This document shows positions 1 to 8,600 of a DNA stretch of 64,000 nt, in pieces. The stretch is from contig JAPEKQ010000004.1 in the NCBI GenBank assembly GCA_029990205.1, forward strand, positions 1 to 64,000, read 5' to 3'. The translations under genes were made by a program, and so were the position numbers. Below the pieces are notes generated by a model. The model worked only from the letters and a program-made list of their open reading frames with translations. It did no database searches and had not been told where the DNA came from. Each line of letters begins with the position of its first letter. Within the stretch, counting starts at the first letter, position 1. The stretch comes from a bacterium (GTDB lineage: Bacteria > Joyebacterota > Joyebacteria > Joyebacterales > Joyebacteraceae).

Positions 1-77
1 TGGCATGGAGAACCCCCTCTCGCTGTCCAGCCCAAGTCTACACACTCAAGCTGGATCAGTTCTAGGGGGTCAGGTCA
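1..77 (-). mobile_element. Possible IS3-family insertion sequence end, truncated by window edge
   Basis: Read on the minus strand, the sequence begins at 77 with TGACCTGACCCCCTAG, which resembles the TGA-rich, C-run terminal inverted repeats of IS3-family elements. About 70 bases further in, a GAGGGGG ribosome-binding site precedes an ATG at position 6 that would encode Met-Pro, a common start of IS3 OrfA transposases. Everything past that start is outside the window, so no transposase can be read. The call rests on the terminus-like string and the start context only; it could also be an ordinary gene start. Confidence 0.4.
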
Positions 78-238
78 TGACGGCAAACACACCTGTGAAT
101 GTCCGGGGGCTGACCGGGCAACCCCGGAAGCCGGTGCCCGCAGTGTCGATGGTGTACATCGCTGCCCCCTAAGCTGTCGTGGCGGGAGTGCTCACGCTGC
201 TCATCCTCTCCCCCCGCGCAGAGTCTGAATTTCCGTCT
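78..238. other. Intergenic, no gene recognised
   Basis: This stretch lies between the possible insertion-sequence end and the terminator of the first beta-helix gene. Short open frames cross it on both strands but have no ribosome-binding site or recognisable content. I see no convincing promoter or repeat. Confidence 0.4.
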
Positions 239-273
239 GGGAGGAGCCCCGCGGGCAACACGGGGCTCCACCC
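239..273 (-). terminator. Terminator-like hairpin after first beta-helix gene
   Basis: A stem of 13 pairs with one mismatch (GGAGCCCCG pairing with CGGGGCTCC at its core) begins 10 bases after the stop codon of the gene at 284-5494. The tail on the minus strand is only moderately T-rich, so it is either a weak intrinsic terminator or a 3' stabilising hairpin. Confidence 0.55.
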
Positions 274-283
274 GACGGTGGGT

Positions 284-3200
284 CTACTTCAGAAGCATCA
301 TCTTGCTGCTGCCGCGGAACTCCGGTGTCTCCATCACGCAGAAGTACACGCCGCTGCCGCAGCTCTCGCCGTGGTCGTTCCGGCCGTCCCAGACAGCCGC
401 GTGGCGACCAGGCTCCGTCACGCCGTCAACCAGCGTGCGCACCACACGCCCGCTCACGTCGTACACGCGAATCGCGACCTGCGACTCGTGCGGGACGCTG
501 AAGGCAATGGTGGTCATCGGGTTGAAGGGGTTCGGGGTGTTCTGGACGAGTCTGAACGTCGCCGGGATGTCGCCCATCGGGTCGTAACCCTCAAGATCGG
601 CATCCATCGTGCCGTTCTCGACACCGCGGAGTGTGGCCGACGCGAAGTCGACCGCGCAGCCCTCGCCCGTCACCTGGAACGTGAGTCTGGCCAGCTCACC
701 CGAGCCGCCGATGCTCACACCGGTACCCAGGATGGCCAGATCGATCTGACCGTCGCCGGCCCACAGGAACGTCCGGGCCGCCGGCGTGTTCATCTCATCG
801 GAGAGCCTTGCTGAGACGAGCTCGAGACCTTCGAGCTCGAATACGGCACTCACGCCCTTGACCTCGTCGACGTTGCCCTCGAGACGGAGCGCGAGTTCAA
901 CGAACTCGGCGTCCGTGCCGACCTCCTCGAGCGCCAGCGCGAGGTCACCCGCGGCCGGCTCGCTCAGGAGCGGCACCACTCTCGGCGCAACAACGCCGTA
1001 GTTCATCGCGAAGATCATCAGGTCCTCGAACCCGACGAACGTGTCCGGGAACGGCAAACCAAGACGGCCGTAATTCGGATGAACCGTCGGGCCGACATCC
1101 ATCTCATCCTCGGGAGAACCCGGAGGCGGCATGTGGTAGCTACCGCCGAGCTTGTCGATGTCGGCGTCGTTCACGAAGCCGTTGTAGCCCCAGAAGCCCA
1201 TCGCAGCCGCGACGTCGCCCAGCCAGTAGTTCGTGGCCAGGTCGCGCGCCGTAGAGGCCGCGAGGCCGTAGTTGCGAGCGATGTCGTAGCAGAACGCCTG
1301 GTAGTAGTAGATGTTGCGGTCGACGACCGCGTCGACGGCAGTCCCACCGCCGCCGCTGTAGACGTTCGTACCAAGTGTATGGTCACCCGCGTAGAACGGA
1401 TCGACCGTCGGCCACGCGCCCTTGAAGGCCACGTAGAGCGGGTAGTCGCCGGTGTTGTCCGTCCTCTGGATCACCACGCCGTCGAGGTACGTATCCGTGC
1501 CCATCGTCCACGACAGGTCACACTTCTGGTGACCGGGCGCCGCGTCGAACGCGGTCACGGCAGTCGGGAGTGTGTTGTCCGTGATGATGTCGTCGGAACC
1601 CTGTGCCGCCGGGTTGCCGATGGCGTCGGTCGCATCCACGTACACCCACGCGATGCCGTCCGCGGGCGTGCACGTCACAGACGCGATGTTCCACGTCGCG
1701 ACGTTGCCCAGGTAGCTCACGGGATTCACCGCGGCTCCCCCACCGAGATCGGTGAGATCGGCAACGATGTCACCGGCGCCGAACGCCGGGTCGTCGTCCA
1801 CGACCGTCGCCGTCACCCTCGCGGCGTCGCCGTCCTTGATATGATCGTCCGTGTGACCGAGCGTGTCGTTGAAGATCTCCACGTCGGTGATCACAGGAGC
1901 AACCACGTCAATAATGAGCGTACCGTCGAGCGGCGAGAATCCGCCAAGCGGGTTGTTGTACTGGTCACGGACATTGAGGATCGTGATGTCGACCGGACTC
2001 GTCCCGACAGCCGTGCCGGTGAAGTCGATCGTGAAGAGCGTCCCCGGAGCCGTCGCGCCGGTGATGCTGCCGAGGAGTGCGCAGTCAACGATGATCTCGT
2101 CGCCCGTCCCGTCGGCCGCGAAGAAGAACGTCCCGCCCAGGTCGGACAGCAGGTTCCCCTCGCTGAAATCACCAGTCGTCGTACTCACGACCGAACCGTC
2201 CCACTTGATGCTGATGTTGTAACCGAACATCGCACCACCACCGCCGCCGAGGTACTTCACGGCCACGGTCTTGGTCGGTCCGGCCACATCGAGATACTCG
2301 GGATCCGGATCGCAATAGATGTTGCCGAGGATCCACGGATCGAAATCGACATAGTCGCCGGACTCGATTCCGAGACCGCTCGGGTTGAGCGTGGCGTGGT
2401 ACGGACCCGTGCCATCGCCCCACCAGTTCATCTCGGCGTCGACCCACATCGTGGTGTCGCCCTGGTGCCGGATCGCCAGCGCGCCGGCTGCCGAGCCTCC
2501 ATCGATGAACAGGTTGTCGCGGCAGACGATGGTCGTGCCATCGATGCCGGGATCCGGAGCCTCCGGGCCGCGCAGGCGGATGCCGTGCGTCGGCTCGGTG
2601 ATGCCCGGAGCGTCGTTGATGTAGAAGCGGTTGCCGACGAACTCGACATCGTCCGAGACGCTCGTCCCCCACTGGCCGCCCCAGAGCTGGAAGCAGTCGC
2701 CGTTGTACGTGGGGTACGGGTAGATGCGCTCGAAGACGTTGTTGAGAACATCGCCGCCGATGATGCCGACCTGGAACGGCGTGTAGAACACGTCGTGGAT
2801 CCAGTTGTCCTCAACCAGGAGATTGCCGGCCTTGCCGATATTGAACGTGCAGAAGCCAGTTCCCGGCACACCGTCGACGGTGCCGTCGATCTCGTTGCCC
2901 CGGATGACGCCGTCGACGAGTTCAGTGCCCGTCCAGAACACCGCGTCACCCTCGAGGTTCAACAGGTTGTACTCGATCGTCAGGCCGTCCCACGGACCGC
3001 CGCCGGTGTAGAGCAGCGGGATCTCGCCGGTCTCGAAGAGGTTGAAGTCGATGAGCATTCCGGTGTGGCTCCCACCACCGAACTGGATGACACCCTGCGA
3101 AGCGTAGGCGGCATCGTTGTCGAAGATGCAGTTCGTCAAATGGAAGTTGTCGGCATCATCGTAGGTGTCGATGATGCGACCGCCGTCACCGGTGAACATG

Positions 3201-5494
3201 AACCCGTCCACCGTGATATCGTCCGCGGACGGCTTGAGCGCGTAGAGACCATTATGGCTAAGGATGGTCTCGGTCGTGCGCGTCCCGACGACCTCGGTCG
3301 GGTGCATGCCGACCGCCGGGTGGACGCCCCAGTTCGCGCCGCGCAACGTCAGGGACTTATTGACGTTGAGCATCTCGTCGTACGTTCCGGCGCTGACCGT
3401 GATGGTCGCACCCGCGCTCGCGATGTCGATCGCGTCCTGAATGGAGCTGTTCGTCCCGATCGGCATCGGCGAGGTTCCCGGAGGCGCTGCGAACCACGGG
3501 CTGAAGCTCAGCACACCCGAAACAGCTCCGCCGGCCTTGTCGCTCGTCGGGCCGTCCGGGTCACCCCACCAGTTCAGCTCGACGTCCTGCTCCTCTTCAC
3601 TGTTGCTGTAGTACGCGTATGTCATGTTGTCGACCAGCGAGCACCCACTCATGGTCGTGGTCGCATCGTCGGCGGGATCGTACTCGTAGTTGACGACGCC
3701 GTAGTCCCAGTTCGAGACCTCGCAGTCGACGAGCGTCAGTTCAGCGACGCCGCTGCTGTAGCCGAGACAGCTCGGGCCCCAGCTATCGACAGCATCGGCG
3801 CCTGTGAAGATCGAACCGTCGCAGCTCACTGACGCTGCCGCGCGTCCGCCGAGCCGGGGCAGGTCTCCGTCGAACGGACTCGACACCGGACGGTCGCCGC
3901 CCTTCGCGCCCTTCACGCCGATACCCCAGACGTACAGGGCATCGCCGGTCGGGTTGACGATGGTGCTGCCGTCGAACGTCGCGGTGCCGCTCTCGAAGTA
4001 GGCGCTCGTCTGGTTGCCGTCGCAGTACGCGCCGCTCACATCGACGTGGGCCATGTCGAACACGAGAATGCCTGATGCCGTCCACGTGTCCCCGGTCCAG
4101 TAGTTGTCGTAGACCTCGCAGTCGGTCACGGTACCACCGGTGCCGTAGCCGATCTGGATGCCGTTCTGGGCGGTGACGTCGGTTCCGCCCTGCCCGTACG
4201 TGTCCACACGGGTCAGGTCAACCGTGAGACCATCGCCCATGAGGGCAACAGCCGTCTTCTGGTAGTCGTCCACAACGACGTCGGTCATGACGATCGTGTA
4301 CGGACCGCCCGTGTCGTTGTAGGCATAGACGCCGACGCCGTGCTGCGCGCCGCTGAAGGCACTGTTCATCACATTCAGAACCTCGGCGTCGACCAGGCTG
4401 CCGCCTGCGTTCCAGAAGCCGAGACCGATGAAGCGGTAGTTCGTGTCACCCTGGAAGTCGCCGTCGATGGTGAGGTTCGACAGGTCAACACCCGTCGCTC
4501 CGTCAACGAACACGACCGGATAGTTGTCCGCACCGGTCGCGAAGTAGAGCGGGAGCGTCACGGGCGACTTGATGACCGTCAGCCCGACACCGGCGCCGAC
4601 GATATCAACGTCGTCCTTCGAAATGTGGACCTGCTCGACGTACTCGCCCTCGGCCACGTGCACCGTGCCCGAGTCGATGATGTCCACGGCGTCCTGGATC
4701 GTGGCGAAGTGCGTGCCGCCCCAGCCGGGCGTGGCCGGCGTGTAGTCGTCGTCCACCCAGACTTCGGTGAGCGCCTCGGGCGTGAATGTGACGTGATAGG
4801 TGCCGCTGCCGAGGTCATCGATCGTGACATCGAACCCGGCAAGCTCGAGCGGGATGGCGTCGGACCCCCAGGTCCAATCCATGTCCCACCAACCGGCGCC
4901 CGCGCCATGAGCGGCAGCGCCGCCATCGTTGGCGTCCGGATCGGCGGGAACCGTGCCGGTGTACGACCCGACGTCCGTCTCAACGGCGTAGCCGTCGCCC
5001 CAGAGCATGACGCCGGACATCGGCGTGCCCTGAGCCGTGCCCTTGTAGCGGAGCGCCCAGCTGTCCGCGGTCAGGACCAGCTCGTAGTTGTCGTAGTCGG
5101 GAACATCCGGGTTCCAGTAGGGACCCCAGGGTGGATTGCTGCCGAAGCTGTCCGGGTACGCATCATGGAGGTCGTACGAGTTCCACCCGATCGTGTAGGT
5201 ATCAACACCGTCGCAGTTCCAGGCTCCGGTGCCGTAGTACCCCTCGACCAGCGCGCAACCGCCGGCCTCCGCATAGACGTCAAAACCGCCGGCCGTGGAT
5301 ATCGCCTCTCCACCGCCACCGACGACGTACCACGACCCCTCCACGGCGTCGATGGTACCGGTGTAGACTCCTCCCCCAGCATCGGTCAGCGTCCCTTCGA
5401 ACTCCATGACGCTGCTGCCGACCGAGTTGCCCATCGCGGGCACTGCGATCAGCACCGAGAGGAGCAGCGTGATCGCGAATGCAATCTTCCGCAT
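284..5494 (-). CDS. Giant secreted beta-helix protein with cohesin-like, dockerin-like and FlgD/T9SS-like modules
   Basis: A probable surface or released protein of 1,736 residues. A signal peptide ends near residue 22 (AMG). A Gly/Trp-rich domain runs to about 240. Right-handed beta-helix rungs follow to about 1060, with IQDAVD and IQDAID boundary motifs near 266 and 686. Then come a cohesin-like domain (~1068-1195), an FN3-like domain (~1310-1420), a dockerin/EF-hand-like segment (~1421-1500, FVNDADIDKL and GFEDLMIFAMNYG), a second cohesin-like domain (~1505-1640) and a FlgD/T9SS-type-A-like tail (NTPNPFNP, GSGVYF). The ATG at 5494 has AGGAGG upstream; an in-frame extension to 5569 would put 25 charged residues before the signal peptide. 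No catalytic residues were recognised, so the helix may bind or cleave polysaccharide or only act structurally. It is a full-length paralogue of the gene at 5645-11173. Confidence 0.85.
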   Translation of the reverse strand: MRKIAFAITLLLSVLIAVPAMGNSVGSSVMEFEGTLTDAGGGVYTGTIDAVEGSWYVVGGGGEAISTAGGFDVYAEAGGCALVEGYYGTGAWNCDGVDTYTIGWNSYDLHDAYPDSFGSNPPWGPYWNPDVPDYDNYELVLTADSWALRYKGTAQGTPMSGVMLWGDGYAVETDVGSYTGTVPADPDANDGGAAAHGAGAGWWDMDWTWGSDAIPLELAGFDVTIDDLGSGTYHVTFTPEALTEVWVDDDYTPATPGWGGTHFATIQDAVDIIDSGTVHVAEGEYVEQVHISKDDVDIVGAGVGLTVIKSPVTLPLYFATGADNYPVVFVDGATGVDLSNLTIDGDFQGDTNYRFIGLGFWNAGGSLVDAEVLNVMNSAFSGAQHGVGVYAYNDTGGPYTIVMTDVVVDDYQKTAVALMGDGLTVDLTRVDTYGQGGTDVTAQNGIQIGYGTGGTVTDCEVYDNYWTGDTWTASGILVFDMAHVDVSGAYCDGNQTSAYFESGTATFDGSTIVNPTGDALYVWGIGVKGAKGGDRPVSSPFDGDLPRLGGRAAASVSCDGSIFTGADAVDSWGPSCLGYSSGVAELTLVDCEVSNWDYGVVNYEYDPADDATTTMSGCSLVDNMTYAYYSNSEEEQDVELNWWGDPDGPTSDKAGGAVSGVLSFSPWFAAPPGTSPMPIGTNSSIQDAIDIASAGATITVSAGTYDEMLNVNKSLTLRGANWGVHPAVGMHPTEVVGTRTTETILSHNGLYALKPSADDITVDGFMFTGDGGRIIDTYDDADNFHLTNCIFDNDAAYASQGVIQFGGGSHTGMLIDFNLFETGEIPLLYTGGGPWDGLTIEYNLLNLEGDAVFWTGTELVDGVIRGNEIDGTVDGVPGTGFCTFNIGKAGNLLVEDNWIHDVFYTPFQVGIIGGDVLNNVFERIYPYPTYNGDCFQLWGGQWGTSVSDDVEFVGNRFYINDAPGITEPTHGIRLRGPEAPDPGIDGTTIVCRDNLFIDGGSAAGALAIRHQGDTTMWVDAEMNWWGDGTGPYHATLNPSGLGIESGDYVDFDPWILGNIYCDPDPEYLDVAGPTKTVAVKYLGGGGGAMFGYNISIKWDGSVVSTTTGDFSEGNLLSDLGGTFFFAADGTGDEIIVDCALLGSITGATAPGTLFTIDFTGTAVGTSPVDITILNVRDQYNNPLGGFSPLDGTLIIDVVAPVITDVEIFNDTLGHTDDHIKDGDAARVTATVVDDDPAFGAGDIVADLTDLGGGAAVNPVSYLGNVATWNIASVTCTPADGIAWVYVDATDAIGNPAAQGSDDIITDNTLPTAVTAFDAAPGHQKCDLSWTMGTDTYLDGVVIQRTDNTGDYPLYVAFKGAWPTVDPFYAGDHTLGTNVYSGGGGTAVDAVVDRNIYYYQAFCYDIARNYGLAASTARDLATNYWLGDVAAAMGFWGYNGFVNDADIDKLGGSYHMPPPGSPEDEMDVGPTVHPNYGRLGLPFPDTFVGFEDLMIFAMNYGVVAPRVVPLLSEPAAGDLALALEEVGTDAEFVELALRLEGNVDEVKGVSAVFELEGLELVSARLSDEMNTPAARTFLWAGDGQIDLAILGTGVSIGGSGELARLTFQVTGEGCAVDFASATLRGVENGTMDADLEGYDPMGDIPATFRLVQNTPNPFNPMTTIAFSVPHESQVAIRVYDVSGRVVRTLVDGVTEPGRHAAVWDGRNDHGESCGSGVYFCVMETPEFRGSSKMMLLK

Positions 5495-5592
5495 CTCTCT
5501 CCTCCTGTTCTTGATCCGGCGTTGCCGCTCGCGGAGAGCAGGACGGATCGCGAATTCGTATTCCTCCACGTGTGTACGCCCTCACACAGACA

Positions 5593-5631
5593 GGCGAGCC
5601 CCGGAGGGCCGCACCCCTCCGGTCGCTCGCC
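5593..5631 (-). terminator. Hairpin between the two beta-helix paralogues
   Basis: A GC-rich stem (GGCGAGC with GCTCGCC outside, CCGGAGGG with CCCTCCGG inside, one internal loop) starts 13 bases past the stop codon of the upstream paralogue. It is followed on the minus strand by a weak T-rich tail (TGTCTGTGTG). It may stop or reduce transcription into the second beta-helix gene, for which I see no strong promoter. Confidence 0.5.
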
Positions 5632-5644
5632 TTTGTCACGCCTC

Positions 5645-8600
5645 CTACTTCAGGAGCGTCATCTTGTGCGAACCGCGATACTCGGGCGTCTCCATCGTGC
5701 AGAAGTAGACGCCGCTGCCCACGGACTCGCCGTACTCGTTCGTCCCGTTCCACACCACGGTGTGGCGGCCGGGCTCGACCACGCCATCGACCAGCGTCGT
5801 CACAACGCGACCCGCCACGTCGAAGACGCGAATCGTCACGCGCGACTCGCTCGGCAGGTGATAGCCGACCGTCGTCACCGGGTTGAACGGGTTCGGGGTG
5901 TTCCGGACGAGCTTGAAACTCGCGGGGATGCCCTCGTAGCTGAGGCCCTCAAGGTCTGCCGTCAGCTCGTCGTTGGCCGCACCGCGGAGCGTGGCCGACG
6001 AGAAGTCGACCGTGTACGCCTCGTCCACGATCTGGAAGGTGAGCACCGCAACGTCACCCGAGCCGCCGATCGTCACGTCCGTGCCGAGCACGGCCAGATC
6101 GATCTGCGTACTGCGGGAGGTCGCGTCGCTCCAGAAGAACACATCGGCCACCGGCGCACTCATCTCGTCGCTCAGACCGGCCGCAATGAACTCAAGACCG
6201 TCAAACTCGAGTTCGGTTGAGAGTCCCTTGATCTCACCGAGGTTGCCCTCGAGACGGAGAGCCAGACTCAGCACACCATCACTCGAGCGATCGGCCTCGT
6301 TCAGAGCCAGTGCCAGTCCGCCGACACTCGGCTCGGCCAGGAACGGCACGATCCGCGGAGCGACAACGTCGTAGTTCATCGCGAAGATCATGAGATCTTC
6401 AAAGCTTACGATACCGTCAGGAACAGGAACGCCCACCCGGCTATTGTCGTCGGTCGGGCCGACGTTGCACTCGGGCTCCCAACCAAGACCGCCCGTGCTC
6501 ACGCCGTATGTACCGCCCAAGATGTTGATGTCTGCGTCGTTGACACGGCCGTTGTAGCCACCAACACCTCCACCGAGCGCGCCAGCGACATCGCCCAACC
6601 AGTAGTTCGTGCACCGGTCACCGGTCCCGGCAGGCCCGTAGTTGCCAGCCTTATCACGTGCGAAGACACCGTAGTAAAGGATGCTCCGCTCACTGCCATC
6701 CGACGCGTAGGTGGCGCCATAGCTCCCCCCGGTGACGTTCTCGTCGACGAGGTCGCCATCACCCGCATCCGTCGGGTACGCTGGCGTGCCAGCCAGAGGG
6801 TACGTCGGGTATCCGGCGTCACCCCACGCGTTGCTCCTGAGCACGTACTCGTGGAAGTTGGCATCGTACGTCGTCGGACTGTCGGTCCATGTCAGGTCGG
6901 CCTTGTTGTGACCTGGAGCCGCGGCAAGGTCCGTCACAGCCACGGGCAGCGTGTTGTCCACGTTGACTGTGATCTCGTCGTACGACGTGTTCCCGAGGAG
7001 GTCGGTCACCGTGACTCTGACAACCTGGGCCCCATCGGCACCAAGATCGGCGTCATCGAGGTTCCACGTCGCCGTGCCGGTCGCGTAAGTAGACGGCGCC
7101 ACAGCAGTACCGCCACCATCCAACAGCGTCGACAGGTTCGCCACGACCGTCACATCGTCGAGGTCTCCACATGCGTCCGTGACCGTCGCCTCGATCACAA
7201 GGTCGTTGCCGTCCCTTGCCCAGTTATCGAAGTACGGATTGTCAGGATTATCGACCGACAGCGTCGCGACAGCGGGAACCTCGGTATCGACCTCGATGGA
7301 AGCCCCACTGGCATAGACACCCGACAGCGGCTGGTTGGCGTTGTCGCGGAAGAGGACACTCGTGATGCTGATATCGTCGCTCCCGCAACCCGCGGCGCTC
7401 AGATCGATCGTGAAGAGCGTGGCGGGACCGGTAACGCCAGCCTGGTTTCCAAGCAACGTCCAGTCAACGGTGTGCGAAGCCGTGGTGCTGCCAACGCCGA
7501 TATCACCATAGTGCGTGAAGAAATCGTTGCCTGCTACGCCAGGGAAGATATCTCCAATGGCTACACCGTCCATCGACACATCGGCACCCCACGTGAAGGT
7601 GACCGAGACCCCATAGATGAGGCCTGACGCCCCACCAAGGTAGTCGACAGATATCGTTTCGTCATCGTCGGTGTCGTTGAGCTCGATGTCATCCGGAACG
7701 CAGACGATGTTCTCGCTGCCGGCCTTGCCGATCCACGGATCGAAGTCGACGAAGTCCGAAACCTCGCAGCCGAGACCACCCGTGTTGCTCGAGTGATACG
7801 GACCGGTCGCGTCGCCCCACCAGTTGCCCTCGGCGTCAACAGCTACTCCGTCATCGTTCCTGACGCCGTAGAGGTCTCCGAGCAGGCTGTTGTAGCTGAG
7901 GGACACATCAGTGCCGGCAGGCAGGCCGCCATAGGATGCGCCGATGATATCGTAAACGCTGAGTGCGTGGTCGAAGCCCTTGACCGCGTTGCTGAGGATA
8001 TCGATGTCCAGGTCATGGGCCCACGTGTAGCTATCGGCATAGTGCGAGATCTTCATGCCGGCCGCAGCCATTGTCCCGGCACCACCGGTGCCGCCCCCAT
8101 CGACGCCATTGCGAGCCACGGTTGTGTTGTAGAACCCGTCGCCGCCGACAGTGAACCCGATGCCGTACATGGCATCGGCGTAGGGAGCGCCTGTGAACGT
8201 CATCACGTTATCGGTCACGGAGATGTCGCACGCGAGGAGCGTCGCGTCGTAGGTGCGCAGATCGATCATCCCGACATACGCCCCAACATCTGTGTCCTGC
8301 GTGAAGGTGTTGTTGTTGATATCGAGGCCGTCGATGGAGTAGTCCTCCATGCCGTTCAGCCCGAAGATGAACCGGATCGCTGCGCTCCACCCCGTGTTCG
8401 TGAAGGTGTTGCCGCTGATGACGAAGTTCTCCACGGTCGAGTTGGCGCCGTAGTTCCATACGTACACGCCGCGCCCGTACTCCGTGAAGGTGTTGCCTGT
8501 CACGGAGATGTTCCGCAGATCGAAGTCGTCGTCATCGCCATCGCCGATATACAGACCCGCGACGCAGGCGGTGTAGTCGGCCGGATCCACCGGGCCGAAC

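Noticed and set aside
1079-3832. Long plus-strand open frame (917 codons) antisense to the first beta-helix gene
   Set aside because: Its protein is rich in Arg, Val, His and Asp with no motif or ribosome site. It is the expected antisense shadow of a high-GC gene with strong third-position bias.
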